A stretch of DNA of 64,000 nucleotides from Agaricus subrufescens. Taxonomy: Eukaryota > Basidiomycota > Agaricomycetes > Agaricales > Agaricaceae. The DNA lies in NCBI GenBank assembly GCA_029945375.1, contig CM057062.1:1116001-1180000 (forward strand). The letters run 5' to 3'. Positions 1-12,225 of this stretch are shown here, one piece after another (the first letter of the stretch is position 1; every line of letters starts with the position of its first letter). The notes under the pieces were generated by a model that searched no databases, was not told the origin of the DNA, and saw nothing but the letters and a program-made list of their open reading frames with translations. Position numbers and translations under genes: made by a program.

Positions 1-1600
1 GAATAACATTTCAACGATCGGTGGCTGAAAAGAATAATTCAGTAATAACACAGGGTGATTATTGATACCTTGATACATTCAGTGAAAACACTGAACACCC
101 AAAGTTCTGGGTCTGAGAGTTCTGAAACCGTCGATGTTTTCTGTGTTGTTTGGAGAGCGTTTGACGTAATGCATTCGGGATATATCTGATCAAGTTGCCA
201 CGCTCCTCTTGTGGATTGTCCAGACCACGAAAGATGGGCGTACACAAAATTTAAAAAAATCGAATTCTATCCATGATTACAAGGGCAATTTTTTGCTTTC
301 GGGAGTGGCTTTCCGTTGGATACTCCTTGGTATAGTGTCCGGCAGTGTTGGCAACAGTCACTCGACCGTCATCCGACTGGCGACCGCCGACCGATCATGA
401 TGGCCTGATGGCTCACTCGGGTTCAGCCGGGACGGTCATGTCAAGCAACCGAATGTGGTAGGTCATGGATTGGTATCAGTGTATAGTCCTCGAATAGAAT
501 CTAAATATTATACAAGATATGTAGAATATATACACGATGAAAAATAATAATCACCTGTAGATGAATCAATGCCCTCGTCATCCATCACCCCGCCTGGAGC
601 ATCCATATTTATCGATGATTCAAGCTCATCTTGAAATGTGAAGCTCGAAATCTGGAATGTAAGGTCTCCTAATATGGGGAGTCGGATTTGAGGGTGTCGT
701 TAATCCGCATCTCAAGCGTATTGACTCAGTCTCAGACGTCGTTAATCGATGCGATATTCCTTTTTGCACTGTGGGACAGTCGTCCGACGTTTTTACATAC
801 AGCGTCAGGAGTACTTCAGGTGGGAAAGTCGTGGTCGAGTGATGGTTGCGCGACTTTGGTGACTGTTGACCGGTCGTCAAAGTTGGTTGATCTGCCAAGA
901 TTGGTGCGCGGAGCTATCCTGTACTTGTATTGCAGCTGTGGATAAAATCGGCGGGATCCTCTCTATCGTTTGGACAAGATGGACATTCGCAGTTGGAAGA
1001 CCTGGAAGGGGAACAGAGGGCCGTAGTCATTGGTTGCTAGCCTAACTGGTCGGTATGCAAAAGCGATAATGAGACAGTCATATCCTTCGCGCATGAAGTA
1101 CTGAAAAAAAGATAAAGGATATGAACAAGCTAAGACTGACGACTGGACCTGTCAACAGGCTTCGGGCTACGTCGGGAAGCAGTCATTTTTTATGATAGAT
1201 TGGATCTAAGATGTGTTGTTAAGCTTCAAGTTCATTCTCTGATGGTGGAATCAGATAAATAGAAGCCTGGGTTTGACTTCTAAGAGTTTCCCTAGCGTTC
1301 AAAAATCATGTTGTTGACATATTAATATCATCTTTGTTTCTTTTGTTCACCGACCATGATCGAGAACAATGCAGTTAGACGCAGAGAGGGTCCCGCTGCG
1401 AACGGCAATTGTATCGTTGAGCGAAGATATGAGGTGATCTCGTGGAATAAAGATTTAGATATCTGGTGACAACAATATAATCAGTGAAGGGTTTTCTTGA
1501 GGTTTTTAATCATGAATAAGTACAGCTCGTTCTGCAGAAATACTGGGCTGAGGTCAGATACACGAAAGGGCCAGAGCGAGGATAGGAAAGGCAGGGGCAT
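1..1600. other. Unassigned region upstream of the array
   Basis: Only short open frames without recognisable motifs are present on either strand. No tRNA, transposon end or splice-supported gene was recognised. The last 100 bases lead into the TATA box of the first NACHT gene. Some of it may be eroded NACHT flank, but I could not align it convincingly to the other copies. Confidence 0.4.
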
Positions 1601-1613
1601 TAGAGGGGATGTC

Positions 1614-1622
1614 TATAAATAA
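1614..1622 (+). promoter_or_regulatory. TATA box of NACHT gene N1
   Basis: The sequence TATAAATAA lies 128 bp upstream of the N1 start codon. The same nonamer, mostly followed by C and an ACATGG-like stretch, occurs upstream of N2 (5598), N3 (24817) and N4 (28327), and upstream of several relics. Its recurrence at similar distances supports a core promoter. Confidence 0.6.
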
Positions 1623-1741
1623 CATGGTTTCGACTGTTCGCTGATCATGAGCTTCGCTGGGCGCTAAATGTGGGCACGTTGCAGTCATCATTCCGGGTGT
1701 CGGGCAGTGGATGCCCCTTGCCTCCGCCCTCGATCGTCGCG

Positions 1742-4680
1742 ATGCCAGATTTTTCCTTCCGTGTGCCTCGATTCCTACGTTCTCATCGCTCACGCCCCTC
1801 GCATCTGCCAGAACCAACCCCAGCTGGTACCCATGTTGATGCGGGGCCGACTGCCTCCCATTCTCCATATCTTAGCCCATCTCCCGCTGTGTCTTCCCGC
1901 CCTCCCTCTACGCATAGTGCTCCGGAACAGGTCGCACCAACCGCTACTGGTACTTGTTCACTAACTCCAAACACTCCAACACAAACTCAAAGTATCACAG
2001 GACGCAATAATCATGACAGGCCGACGGGAAGTTCCACTGTCCCCACCTCTGAGGTTCCGCAGATACTCACACCAATCGACACGAACTATGGAACCATGCT
2101 CAGCCCCCCGGATTCGATTCACCAGCCGCTTCTTCATGTGCCTCATCTTCCAGCATCAACCCAATCTCAGCATCAGCTATATTCACTTCCAACGCCATCA
2201 CAATCATCTTCGGTTCTAGAGCAACAGAGGGTGAGTGTATCTGCTCGCAGTTGTTATCGCTGACGTTGAAACGATCAAAGGCTCCTCCGAGCAAGGATAT
2301 GCCGTCACCACAGCATCCGTATCAGGGCATGTTTCATCAAGCTCATAATATGTCCGCAACAGGGAACTTCATCGATGGAAATGTTGGCAATGGTGAGAAA
2401 GGTTTGCTTTGTATGATTGATTTCCCAACGTTGAATGTACGCCAGTCACGTTAAACAGCTTCAACAGTTCAAACAACTGTAAGTAACATGTTTGTTTCGA
2501 TATCACTATTAGTGATCACGTTTTTACAGTCATGGAGAAATTTCTCGAGAAGACAATCCCGGGAGCATCAGCAGATTCCTCCGCTCGTGATCCTCCCCCA
2601 CGATGTCATCCCGGGACACGGTTGGCCATTCTCGAACGGTGTGTCAACTTTATCGCTCACTGCGACGGAATGCAAAAGATGCGCTGGGTAGTCGGTGCGG
2701 CGGGGGTAGGCAAATCTGCTGTCATGCAGAATGTCGCCGAGTCTCCTCTCCTTGAGGTGGCCTCCAACGCATCGGTCTTCTTCTCTATCAATGGACGCAA
2801 TGATGGAACAAAGGCTATCTTGACTCTTTCCTACCAATTTGCTGCAAAATCGGACTTATACCGCCAGATCATTGAGGCGCAGGTCAGCCGTGACCCTTCC
2901 CTCTTTCAGTCGTCAATGTCTATCCAATTCGAAAAGTTCATTGTTCAGCCCTTCATAAAAAATCTGGACCTCAATACAGGCGGGCGTGTGCTGATCATTA
3001 TTGATGGACTTGACGAATGCAACGACACGCGCACTCAGGTCGAACTCCTCCGCCTCATCTCTACTTTTTGCATCTCGCATTCTTCCTCACCCATCGTGTG
3101 GCTCATTGCCAGCCGCCCAGAGTCCCACATCACATCCTTCTTTTCTAGACCCGAGGTGATACCAACATATGAGAAGGAGGAGATCGCTGTAGATTCTGAC
3201 GAGGCTCGGGCAGATGTTGAACGATATCTTCGGCACGAGTTGATGGAGATCGGGAAAGCGTCGGACTTTCTTGGCTCACAATGGCCTGACGAGCAACACT
3301 TGTGGAAATTAGCGAATGCTGCGGGTGGGCTGTTTGCGTATGCGCAAACTGTTGTCAGGTACATCGGCGACACGAACAGCGGTGACCCGGTGACACAGCT
3401 CTCTGACGTATTAAATGTCATTGACCGGCTTCCAATAGCCGACATACCACAGGAACGGCATCCGATGGCCTTACTCGATGCGCTGTATTCCCGGATTCTG
3501 TCCAAAGTCCCTCCCAAAATTATGATCAATGCTCGGAAGCTCTTGCTGTTACTAGCGTCGGATTGGTATTCGGTCTTGACAACCGCATCGGAGAGGAGCT
3601 TCATCGTCATGTGCAATTGGTTAGGTATGACAGCTGATGAAGCTTATGCCGCCCTCAATCGCCTCCGGTCCGTTTTGAAATTTCCTCAGCGCCATGAAGC
3701 CCATCAGAAACCACTTGAACCATTCCACAAGTCACTTATCGATTACCTATTCCGATCCGGGTTTTCTACCGATATCGAACTTGAAGCACAGGAAATCAAG
3801 ACGCGGTGTGCATTCAGGATACTCAATGAAGCTCCTGGCGGCATTAATTGTGGCAAAGTGGATTATAAATTCCATTATGGCAAGCTGGCTCGCCATGGTG
3901 GTATTAGTGACAGGGTTTCGATTACTTGGCGGGCTGATGAGGGAGTTGTTTGGGATGACGATCGTACACGACTGAGTATGTATAAATTGGCTATCGGAGA
4001 GGTTGCGTCAGGGATGAAACGTGGCGATCCTGTGTTCCAGAGCGACGTTTGCATTAAGCTCTTGACCTCGCGGTTTGAGGATTACTGGAAGCAGTTTCCA
4101 TGTTGTGAGTTATCTGATTTCGTGTTTGTGAGTACCATATGGTCTATCTCTTCTCAATCTATGTGACTGAATCTAGACATAAGGATAAATCTGTATGTCA
4201 CAAGTTTATGCAACACGGCTTAATCAAGCAAACATCCGTGAAATCAATCGGCAAATTTCGTATTAGTACGTATCTCGATTGTAAGCTGCAATTCCACCGT
4301 CCGGTTACAACAGCGGCTCTGCCTGATCCGTGGAATTCTTCCTGCAAGGTAAGTAACTCAGAATGTTTGCATCCATGAGTACCCGTTAATTATGTGTGGA
4401 AAAGCATGAACGAGTGGGTCAATGGGAGCAAGGAAAGGAGCAGACTTGGACCACGGTCTTTGGTGACCAATGTAACTCTTGCTTTGAGAGAGTTAAACGC
4501 CAATTGGAGACTTGGACTACCTTGCACCAAGATGACCCTTTCTTGGTTATGTTCGCCTCAGAGAAAGACTCTTGTGCAGAATTTCGGTTTGTTGATCTGG
4601 AGGATGGCTTGTCGGAGTGGACTTATCGAGTGTGGCTGTGGAATTCGGCGAAACTGAAGGAACTTCGGAGCACTATATAA
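1742..4680 (+). CDS. NACHT-domain NLR-like protein N1
   Basis: Probable STAND-class NTPase of the fungal NLR-like type. Such proteins are thought to act as cytosolic sensors in non-self recognition, but no ligand can be inferred here. Exons: 1742-2230, 2281-2392, 2446-2478, 2530-4127, 4184-4348, 4405-4680. All phases agree and give about 890 aa. Exon 1 is Pro/Ser/Thr-rich (163 aa). The large exon carries a CHPGTR motif, Walker A GAAGVGKS (about residues 267-274), Walker B IIIDGLDEC about 100 residues later and a conserved IASRPE segment. The C-terminus ends in a conserved LEDGLSEWTYRVWLW segment. No ankyrin, WD40, TPR or LRR repeats are visible. The start was chosen because the paralogues begin with the same MPxFxxxxxRFL pattern. 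Subclade A with N2 and N3; no break was seen. Intron 5 ends in an atypical AAAAG acceptor where paralogues have TACAG. Confidence 0.85.
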
Positions 4681-5597
4681 CTCACTGTATACTACTTAAC
4701 TGTATTCTCATATGGTATTGGAGGTCTGAACCCAACTATGTTGTTACCAAATCGACAATTTTCAGTTTGATGACTGTGTCGCTTCGCTTCTTGTGGATCG
4801 AATCGTTCTCACTCCGAAGATCCGAGGTCTGACTTCTTATTCAATTGAAGTTGTTCCGTTCTCTGGACAGCGTTTGATATGTTCCAAACACAACGAAGAG
4901 GAAATTCATGTTGCACAGACTTCAGAGCGGCCCGGGAATCTCCTGAGTCTGATAAATGTCCTTGCATTCAATCACAGCCTGCCGATGCGTAGGCAAGAGT
5001 ATATTAGTGAGGATAACGATCGTCAGTATAACGTGATGATGTACTGTATGCTTACCGTTTGGTTGGGCTTCGGGGATGCCGCTAGTAGGGTAAGTAGACA
5101 GGAGTCAGGCCTATCATCTGTCGGTCTTAGATGTTACCCGTCCTTCTAATACCAAAACAACTGAGTATATCACTGACCCACAGCGCCTTCATCCGCCTTT
5201 CCTTCAACCGCTCTTTTAATAGGGTAATCAGAAGAATAGACTAAGGTCAGACGGGACCCGTTCCCATGATACAGTGACGATCGTTCATTATGTTGCATTC
5301 ATAGAGGGAGCGCCAGTAGTCGTGTCACCGCATGAATTTGGTAAACCTACTATTGGAACTAGTTTCAGGTTGTGCGAGGGTAATATTATTGTGTATAGTC
5401 CGCGTATCTCAAGGTAAGATAGAACCTTTGTTAAAGGCTTCTGAGTCCTTGGACCGGTTGGTGGCCTTCAGCGAGCAAGTATATAGATCTTTGCTGGTTC
5501 ACCAACGTATTTAGAAAATCAAGAATGATCGACCCGAGATAAGCCGCTAGGGTCTAGAAGCAGGGTCTATGACAGCGTGGGGAAGGTACTATCAGTC
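4681..5597. other. Spacer between N1 and N2
   Basis: This stretch follows the N1 stop codon and precedes the N2 TATA box. Short open frames (for example 4793-5149) show no motif, no paralogous copy elsewhere in the window and no splice support. I see no gene in it. Confidence 0.45.
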
Positions 5598-5606
5598 TAT
5601 AAATAA
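5598..5606 (+). promoter_or_regulatory. TATA box of N2
   Basis: TATAAATAA as in N1 and N3, but 503 bp from the N2 start instead of about 107-128 bp. A promoter-like GGGCACTTTGCAG segment follows at about 5657, and a second, similar GGGCATGTTGCAG segment occurs at about 6020. This suggests roughly 360 bp of extra sequence was inserted or duplicated within the leader. Confidence 0.5.
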
Positions 5607-8600
5607 CGGGCAACCTCCTGAATCGTTCTTTCGTGAACTCCAACTATGAGCGTTTACGATGGGCACTTTGCAGTTGCATACACGGATTTATTGGGTCAAA
5701 CAACACTGAGAAACCCGAATGCGACCGCGACGATACGTTTGTAATTATATTGTCTATGAAATTTGACGTGAGTTCATAGTCACAGGGGTGTGCGGTTCTT
5801 AATGTGTTGGGGCTATTAGAAGGCACAGAAAACACGCGTCAGAAGAGATGGCACAGTCTATTTCATATGGTTCAACAGGAATGCACGCAAGGCAATCTCA
5901 AGATTGAGTTTAAGTCCCGGTATTTGCCTGGATGCGGGCAACAGAAGTTCACTGGTGAGCACATCTGGGATAACTGCCAAAGACGCAGAGATTTAATTTT
6001 CTTTCAGACTATTGGCTCCGGGCATGTTGCAGTCGCGTGCCCTGCTTCGTCCTGTCGAAAAACGGCTGGGCAGCTCGGACGGTTCTTGCTTCCACTCTCC
6101 ATGCCTGCATTCTGCCTTCCCTTGCCGCGATTCTTGTCTTTGCTCCGTTCACGGCGCTCGCGGCCACCAAATCCGCCCCCTGCGGGTCTCAGCGATGATA
6201 GAGCTGCTCCTCGTGTCGGAGGTCCTAGCCCGGCTCCTGCCTTGTACTCTCGTCCTCCCTCTACACATATTGCCCCAGAGCAAGCCGCGCATGCAACTTA
6301 TCCACCAGCTCCAAAAATTGTGACAAATGCTCAAGATTCCATGGGAGGCGGTCGTGATGATAAGCCGTTAGGAGACGACGGTGGCTCATACTCGCTGGTT
6401 TCACCCAAGCTCACACCAATCGACGGTGTTGATTTGAAATCTGTACCGCGGCCTATGTCTCAGGATTCAGATGTTCAGCCGTCTGCTGGTCCTTCACATT
6501 GTCCCGATCCATTGAGCTCAACTCAATCCATGCATTCGCCACGCTCACTCGTGGAGGCGGCGCAACCATCTCTCGGTCTGGAACAACAGAGTGTGAGTCT
6601 GACAGTTTTGCCTACAAATTATGACGTTAAACCTTTCAAAGTCGACGCCTGACAAGGGATACTCGAAGCAAGAAATTTTCAAGAATGCGCACGACTTGAC
6701 CGTGCTAGGAGCAAGCTTTGTCGACAACAATACGGGCAATAGTAAGACGGTTTGCTTGCATGTTCGATTTCAGATATTGAGGACTTCGCTAGTCATATTG
6801 ACGAACAATTTCAACATCTCGACGAATTGTAAGCAGCCTCACTGTGTCGTTATCACTATTGACCATCACTTCTGCAGTCATGGAGAAGCTATTAGAGACG
6901 ACAATACCTGGGGCATCAGCGGATTCCTCCGCTCGTGATCCTCCCCCACGATGTCATCCCGGAACGTGGTTGGCCATTCTTGAACGATGCCTCAATTTTA
7001 TCGCCAACCGTAATGGGATGAAAAAGATGCGTTGGGTAGTCGGTGCGGCAGGGGTAGGAAAGTCTGCTGTCATGCAGAATGTCGCTGAGTCTCCCTTACT
7101 CGAGGTGGCCTCCAACGCGTCGGTATTCTTTTCCGTCAATGGACGTAATGATGGAACAAAAGCCATCATGACCCTTTCCTACCAGTTTGCCGCAAAATCG
7201 GACTTATACCGCCAGATCATTGAGGTCCAGGTCAACCGTGACCCTCCTCTCCTTCAATCGTCGATGTCTATCCAGTTCGAAAAGTTCATTGTTCTCCCGT
7301 TCATCCACAACACAGTTCTAAACACTGCTGGCCGCGTATTGATTATCATTGATGGACTTGACGAATGCAGCGACACCCGCACTCAGGTCGAACTCCTCCG
7401 CCTCATCTCTAATTTCTGCATGTCGCATTCTTCTTCACCCATCGTATGGTTAATCGCCAGCCGCCCAGAACCGCATATCACATCCTTCTTTTCTAGACCC
7501 GAGGTTATACCAGCGTACGAGAAGGAGGAGATTGCCGTAAATTCTGACGAGGCTCGCGCTGACGTTGAACGGTATCTTCGGCACGAGTTGATGGAGATCG
7601 GGAAGGCATCTGACTTTCTCGGCCCACAATGGCCTGACGAGCAATATTTGTGGAAATTGGCCAGTGCTGCGGGCGGGCTGTTTGCATATGCGCATACTGC
7701 CATCAGATATATCGGAGACTCGAACGTTGGAGACCCTGTGACGCAGCTGTCTGACATACTGAATGTCATTGATGAGCTTCCACTGCACGACGTACCACAA
7801 GATCAGCATCCGATGGCTCTACTCGATGCATTATACTCCCGAATCCTTTCTAATGTTCCTCCCAAAATCATGATTAATGCTCGAAAGTTCTTATTGCTAT
7901 TAGCCTCACAATGGTTTTTCGCCTTGCAAAACAGCTTAACGAAGCCGACCTTCGTCATCTTGTGCAATTGGTTAGGCATGACAGCTGATGAAGCTTATAC
8001 TGCTCTCAATCGCCTCCGGTCTGTTTTGAATTCCCCTCAACGTCATGAAGCCCATGTGAAAGCGCTCCAACCTTTCCATAAATCACTCATTGACTACCTA
8101 TCCCGATCTGGGTTTTCTACCGATATCAAAGCCGAAGCACAGGAAATCAAGACACGATGTGCATTTAGGGTACTGAAGGAAGCTCCTGGTCGCTTTAAGT
8201 CCGGTGATGCGAGCTTTCATTATGGCGATGTGAGCTACAAGGGTGCTACCACTCAGCCGATTTCGATTACCTGGTCGGCTAACGAGGGAAGTGACTGGGA
8301 TGATGATGAAACGCGGTTGAGTATGTATAAGCTAGCTATCGGAGAGCTCGCGGCCGGGATGAAGCGGGGAGATCCGGTTTTCCAGACCGAGTCCTGCATT
8401 AGGCTCTTGATCACTCGGTTTGAGAAGTATGATATGGATGATTTTCCATGTCGTGAGTTGTGTGACTACGTGTTTGTGAGTGCAAAATGATTTATTTCTT
8501 CCCTATTTACGTGACTGAAGTCTTACATAAGGACAAATCTCGGCGTCTTGAATTTATGAAACTCGGCATGCTGAAGCAAATTCTTGCCAAGGCTCTTGAC

Positions 8601-8653
8601 ATCTCCATGGTAGACCACTTTTACGATCTTAAAGTGCAGTTCCGTCGTCCCGT

Positions 8654-8795
8654 GAAAGTCTGCGGCGGGCGTGACGATAGAATCGCCGGCAGCAGACAAT
8701 CCTCTTTGTGAGCTTGTCACAGTCACAAGAGCAACCCGCTCTTCTCCTCAAACTTGCTGGACCCATTTGTCGGGTCCACCATCCACGCTCTTTTC
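8654..8795 (+). repeat. Ngaro split direct repeat A1
   Basis: 142 bp at the left end, nearly identical to 13811-13952; the few differences I saw are mostly transitions. The match ends abruptly after CGCTCTTTTC in both copies. Confidence 0.9.
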
Positions 8796-8844
8796 GTACA
8801 CACTCTACACAAAGGCCTCTGTAGTAACTACATCACCCACCACT

Positions 8845-10343
8845 ATGGATCCTCCGAACTACATGGCAGAGGAATTTCTAGAGCTTCGTCAAAACCTCCA
8901 GCGCACGTTCCACATGAACGACCAAGAAGCCGCTGATCATCTTGCTTTAACCTGGAGGCAAAGACACAACCCCCAACAGCAGCGAGAAAGTCCCCCTCTC
9001 AATCCGCCAGCACCACCACCACCCAATCCCCCAGTCCCCGATCAACACAACCATGCCCCTATTCCTGGTGCGGATGGTGCTGCACCCCCTGCCCCTGCCC
9101 CCGCCACCACCAAGAAGAAGAATTTTCCCAAGTTCCAGGATGGAGCCCTCATAGCTACGGACCAGAATCTAGACCCGTCCGAACATGCCCTCCGAAAACT
9201 CAAAGCATTCGACTACGTCGAACTGTGGTACTTCACCCCCCAAGGAAAAGAAGCAACCACAGAACACGCCATCACTCTTCAAACCGAGTCCTTTTTACTC
9301 ACCCAATCCGACAATGGCCTCTCTCTCCTCCCCTCCCGAAACTCCCAAACCCCCAAAAGCTCTATCGTCCGAGATGAACATCTATCCTTTCTCGAGATGG
9401 GTCTCGCGAAGAATGGACTCATCACTCACATGGAGAAATGTGGGTGGGAGCCCCGCACCGTCCGCAGGTTTATGGACTTCTACCTACTTCTCGACACACA
9501 CCCAATCAGGAATGAGCCCCAGGGAGACCAGGCTCTCGTCATCTATCAGGCCCAGGCTCATCGAGAATGGCATCATGAGATCGATAATGGCCGTGTGGCA
9601 TTCGACATTGCTATCATTAATGAACAACGACTACGAGGAATTGCTGACTCTATCAGAGTCAAAACCCATAACCAGTTAATAAACGTAAGTCACCCTCACA
9701 CTGAACCATGGCACTTTACTTACCGCCCTTCCTCTCCTTCCTTCCGCAAATCGGCCCCTTCCCCTCCATGCATTGGCCCCGCCCCATCACCGGCCCCGCT
9801 CCTGCTACACCACCTGTGCGTGCCAAAACCTGGCCCCATGCTCCTTCCTGGCGGGTATGAACCCTGCAGGAACTTGCCCGTCTCCAATCCTCGCAGTACC
9901 AGAGCCGCCAAAAGCGGAGCTCGACACGCCAGCATCGCTCTCCTTCCCACACCCTCCACCCCCAAAGTGGAAGCACAGCCCCCCCACCATCCTACTCTGA
10001 TGACAGCAACGAAAGGCCACGAAAGAAGAAACCTTTTCGGACTACCACGTCCTCCCCTCACATTAAACTCAAATCAGTTTGCCCCATGTGCCTTGGATGA
10101 CACCCCCATGATGTTGCCAACTGCAAAGCCCCTCGCCGATGGGATGACCTCGAAGACAACAGATGCTCACGCACCTCTAAGGGACACCTACGTGACCCAG
10201 ACGGCACCACCCTATGCACCGATTGGCAGAAACCACGTGGCTGCCATGACAACTCCCCTGCCCATGCCCCTAAACATCGTTGCTCCGGCTGCGGGGGATC
10301 AGATCACGGTGCTCAAAAATGCCCTCGCGCTCAGAGTGTGTAG
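8845..10343 (+). pseudogene. Ngaro Gag-like protein (broken)
   Basis: The frame starting at 8845 encodes a nucleocapsid-like N-terminal part, including a polyproline segment and a central helical region up to about 9690. A different frame (10071-10343) then encodes the zinc-knuckle part: Cys pairs in CPMC, HPHDVANC, LCTDWQKPRGC and RCSGCGG..HGAQKC. The two parts are out of register, so either a frameshift or a lost or unrecognised intron (a GTAAGT lies at about 9687) separates them. A TGA at 10098-10100 interrupts the knuckle where an Arg would fit (CLG-x-HPHD), consistent with CGA to TGA. Confidence 0.65.
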
Positions 10344-12225
10344 TCCCCTCACACCTTATCACACAGCAGCATGGGACTGCCTCCTCAAGGCCTCCCGACT
10401 CACGCACAGATACCCCGACCTCGTTTACATGTTAAATAACGGTTTCCAAGCTGGTGTACCAGCTATCTCAGTATTGTACTCTCCACCAAACAATGCCTCC
10501 ACAGAGGAGCATTGTAATGCATTCCGTAATATCATTCTTTTAGAGTTCCAAAAAAGCAGATACTTAGGCCCCGCAACTAAGAATCAAATTGAACAGCTCC
10601 TGGGCCCTTTCCAGACATCCCCTCTTAGCATAATCCCGAAGCCCAATAAGCTGGGCAAATTTCACCTAATACAAAATCTATCACACCCCCATAATCCATC
10701 CCGAGGGATATCCTCCATCAATCACCACATCACGTCAACGCTCTACCCATGCACATGGGGAACATTTGCCACCATTTCATTAATCATAGAAAAACTACCT
10801 CCAGACTCAGAAGCAGCTGTGCGAGACGTAAAAGAAGCTTACTGCACCATACCCCTCCACCCCTCCCAGTGGCCGGGAATGGTTGTGAAGCTTCAAGGCA
10901 ATGACCAATATGCCATTGACACACAGAATGCCTTCGGACTGGCATCAGGGGCTGGCATCTATGGAAAAGTAGCTGATGCCGGCACCGACATAATGAGGGC
11001 ACAGGGCCTAGGACCCATTTCCAAATGGGTCGATGATCATGTTTTCTTTCGCATTTGTCGTACTCATATCACAGAGTTCAACAGCTCCAGAGCAGCCCAG
11101 GCATCATCAATTCACCAGAATGGAGGTCAAATTCACTCCAAAGGCAGGCTGTGGTTCAAAGGCAACCCACTCAAAAATGGGAAGATTGAGGAGTTTGATG
11201 AGGACCACCTCACACCCATAATCGATCTAGCGGAAAGATCCCCACGCTCACCTCATGATACCCTGTTCACATATGCAATGGAGGACATTGATGAATTATC
11301 CAGGCAACTAGGCATTCCCTGGGAACTTGAGAAAGATGCTCCATTTGCCACCTTTTTCACGTTCATAGGCCTCACATGGGACCTGACCAAACGAATGGTC
11401 AGCCTCCCTGACTCCAAGAGGAACAAGTACAGAGAAGCTATCAACACCTGGCAACAATCCTGCACTCATACCCGAAACGAAGCCGAAAAACTTCATGGCA
11501 AGTTGCTCCACGCTGCCCTGGTCCTACCACAGGGCAGGCCCTACCTCACCAGCATTGAGGCCTTCCTCGGCATATTCCACGACTCACCTTTTAAACCACG
11601 CACCCCCCCCAAAGCACTACAGACAGACCTCCTTTGGTGGTCAGCTGCCCTCGCAACCCCCAATACCGGCAGACCAATTCACCCCACCATCATCATCACA
11701 GACCTCTCAGCGTTCTCAGATGCAAGCCCCGAGGTGGGAATTGGGATTGTCATTGGCCAAAGATGGCGAGCCTGGAGGCTGGTCCCAGGGTGGAACCACC
11801 CCGGGTCAGGCAGAGACATCGGCTGGGCAGAGGCAGCCGCCTTCCTCTTCCTGGCTACAACCATCACTCAGCTACAACCAGAGGGAGGTCACTACTGACT
11901 ATTTGGAGACAACACCGGGGTCGTTGAAGGTTGGTGGAAGGGCCGCAGCCGAAACAAAGCCACCAACAATATATTCAAGTTGGTTAATCAGGTCAGCGCC
12001 AACACACACTCCCACTTCTACACCAAGTACGTCCCCACAGACCGTAACCCAGCCGATGATCCCTCCTGAGGCATCTATGGCCCCAACTCCCTCCTCCTCC
12101 CTCCCATACCCATTCCTTCTGATATGCAGAACCTCATCGTGGATTTCGACCACCCCCCTCTCCAACTCGAACAAGACATGGCTACAAATGGCACCCTCCC
12201 AACTGCAAAACCAAAGCCAATCTGA
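10344..12225 (+). pseudogene. Ngaro reverse transcriptase-RNase H (broken)
   Basis: The reverse transcriptase spans about 10,350-11,450. Visible landmarks are SIIPKPNKLGKFHLIQNLSH, the aspartate motif DVKEAYCTIPL and a catalytic KWVDDHVFF box. RNase H follows, with acidic residues in FSDAS, GWAEAAAF and FGDNTG and a later YVPTDRNPADDPS segment. TGA codons at 11896-11898 (just before LFGDNTG) and 12067-12069 (in PADDPS-x-GIYGP, where Arg is expected) interrupt an otherwise continuous frame that ends at 12223-12225. The product would make cDNA and degrade the RNA template; this copy should not make the complete protein. Confidence 0.8.

Noticed and set aside
3035..3616. Long open frame on the minus strand inside N1 (and equivalents in N2, N3, N5 and others)
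   Set aside because: It recurs at the same place in each paralogue as a shadow of the conserved NACHT exon, and the predicted peptides have no domain.
5804..6100. Upstream in-frame start for N2 at 5804
   Set aside because: All paralogues start at the MPxF.. position (6101 here); the extra 99 residues have no counterpart.
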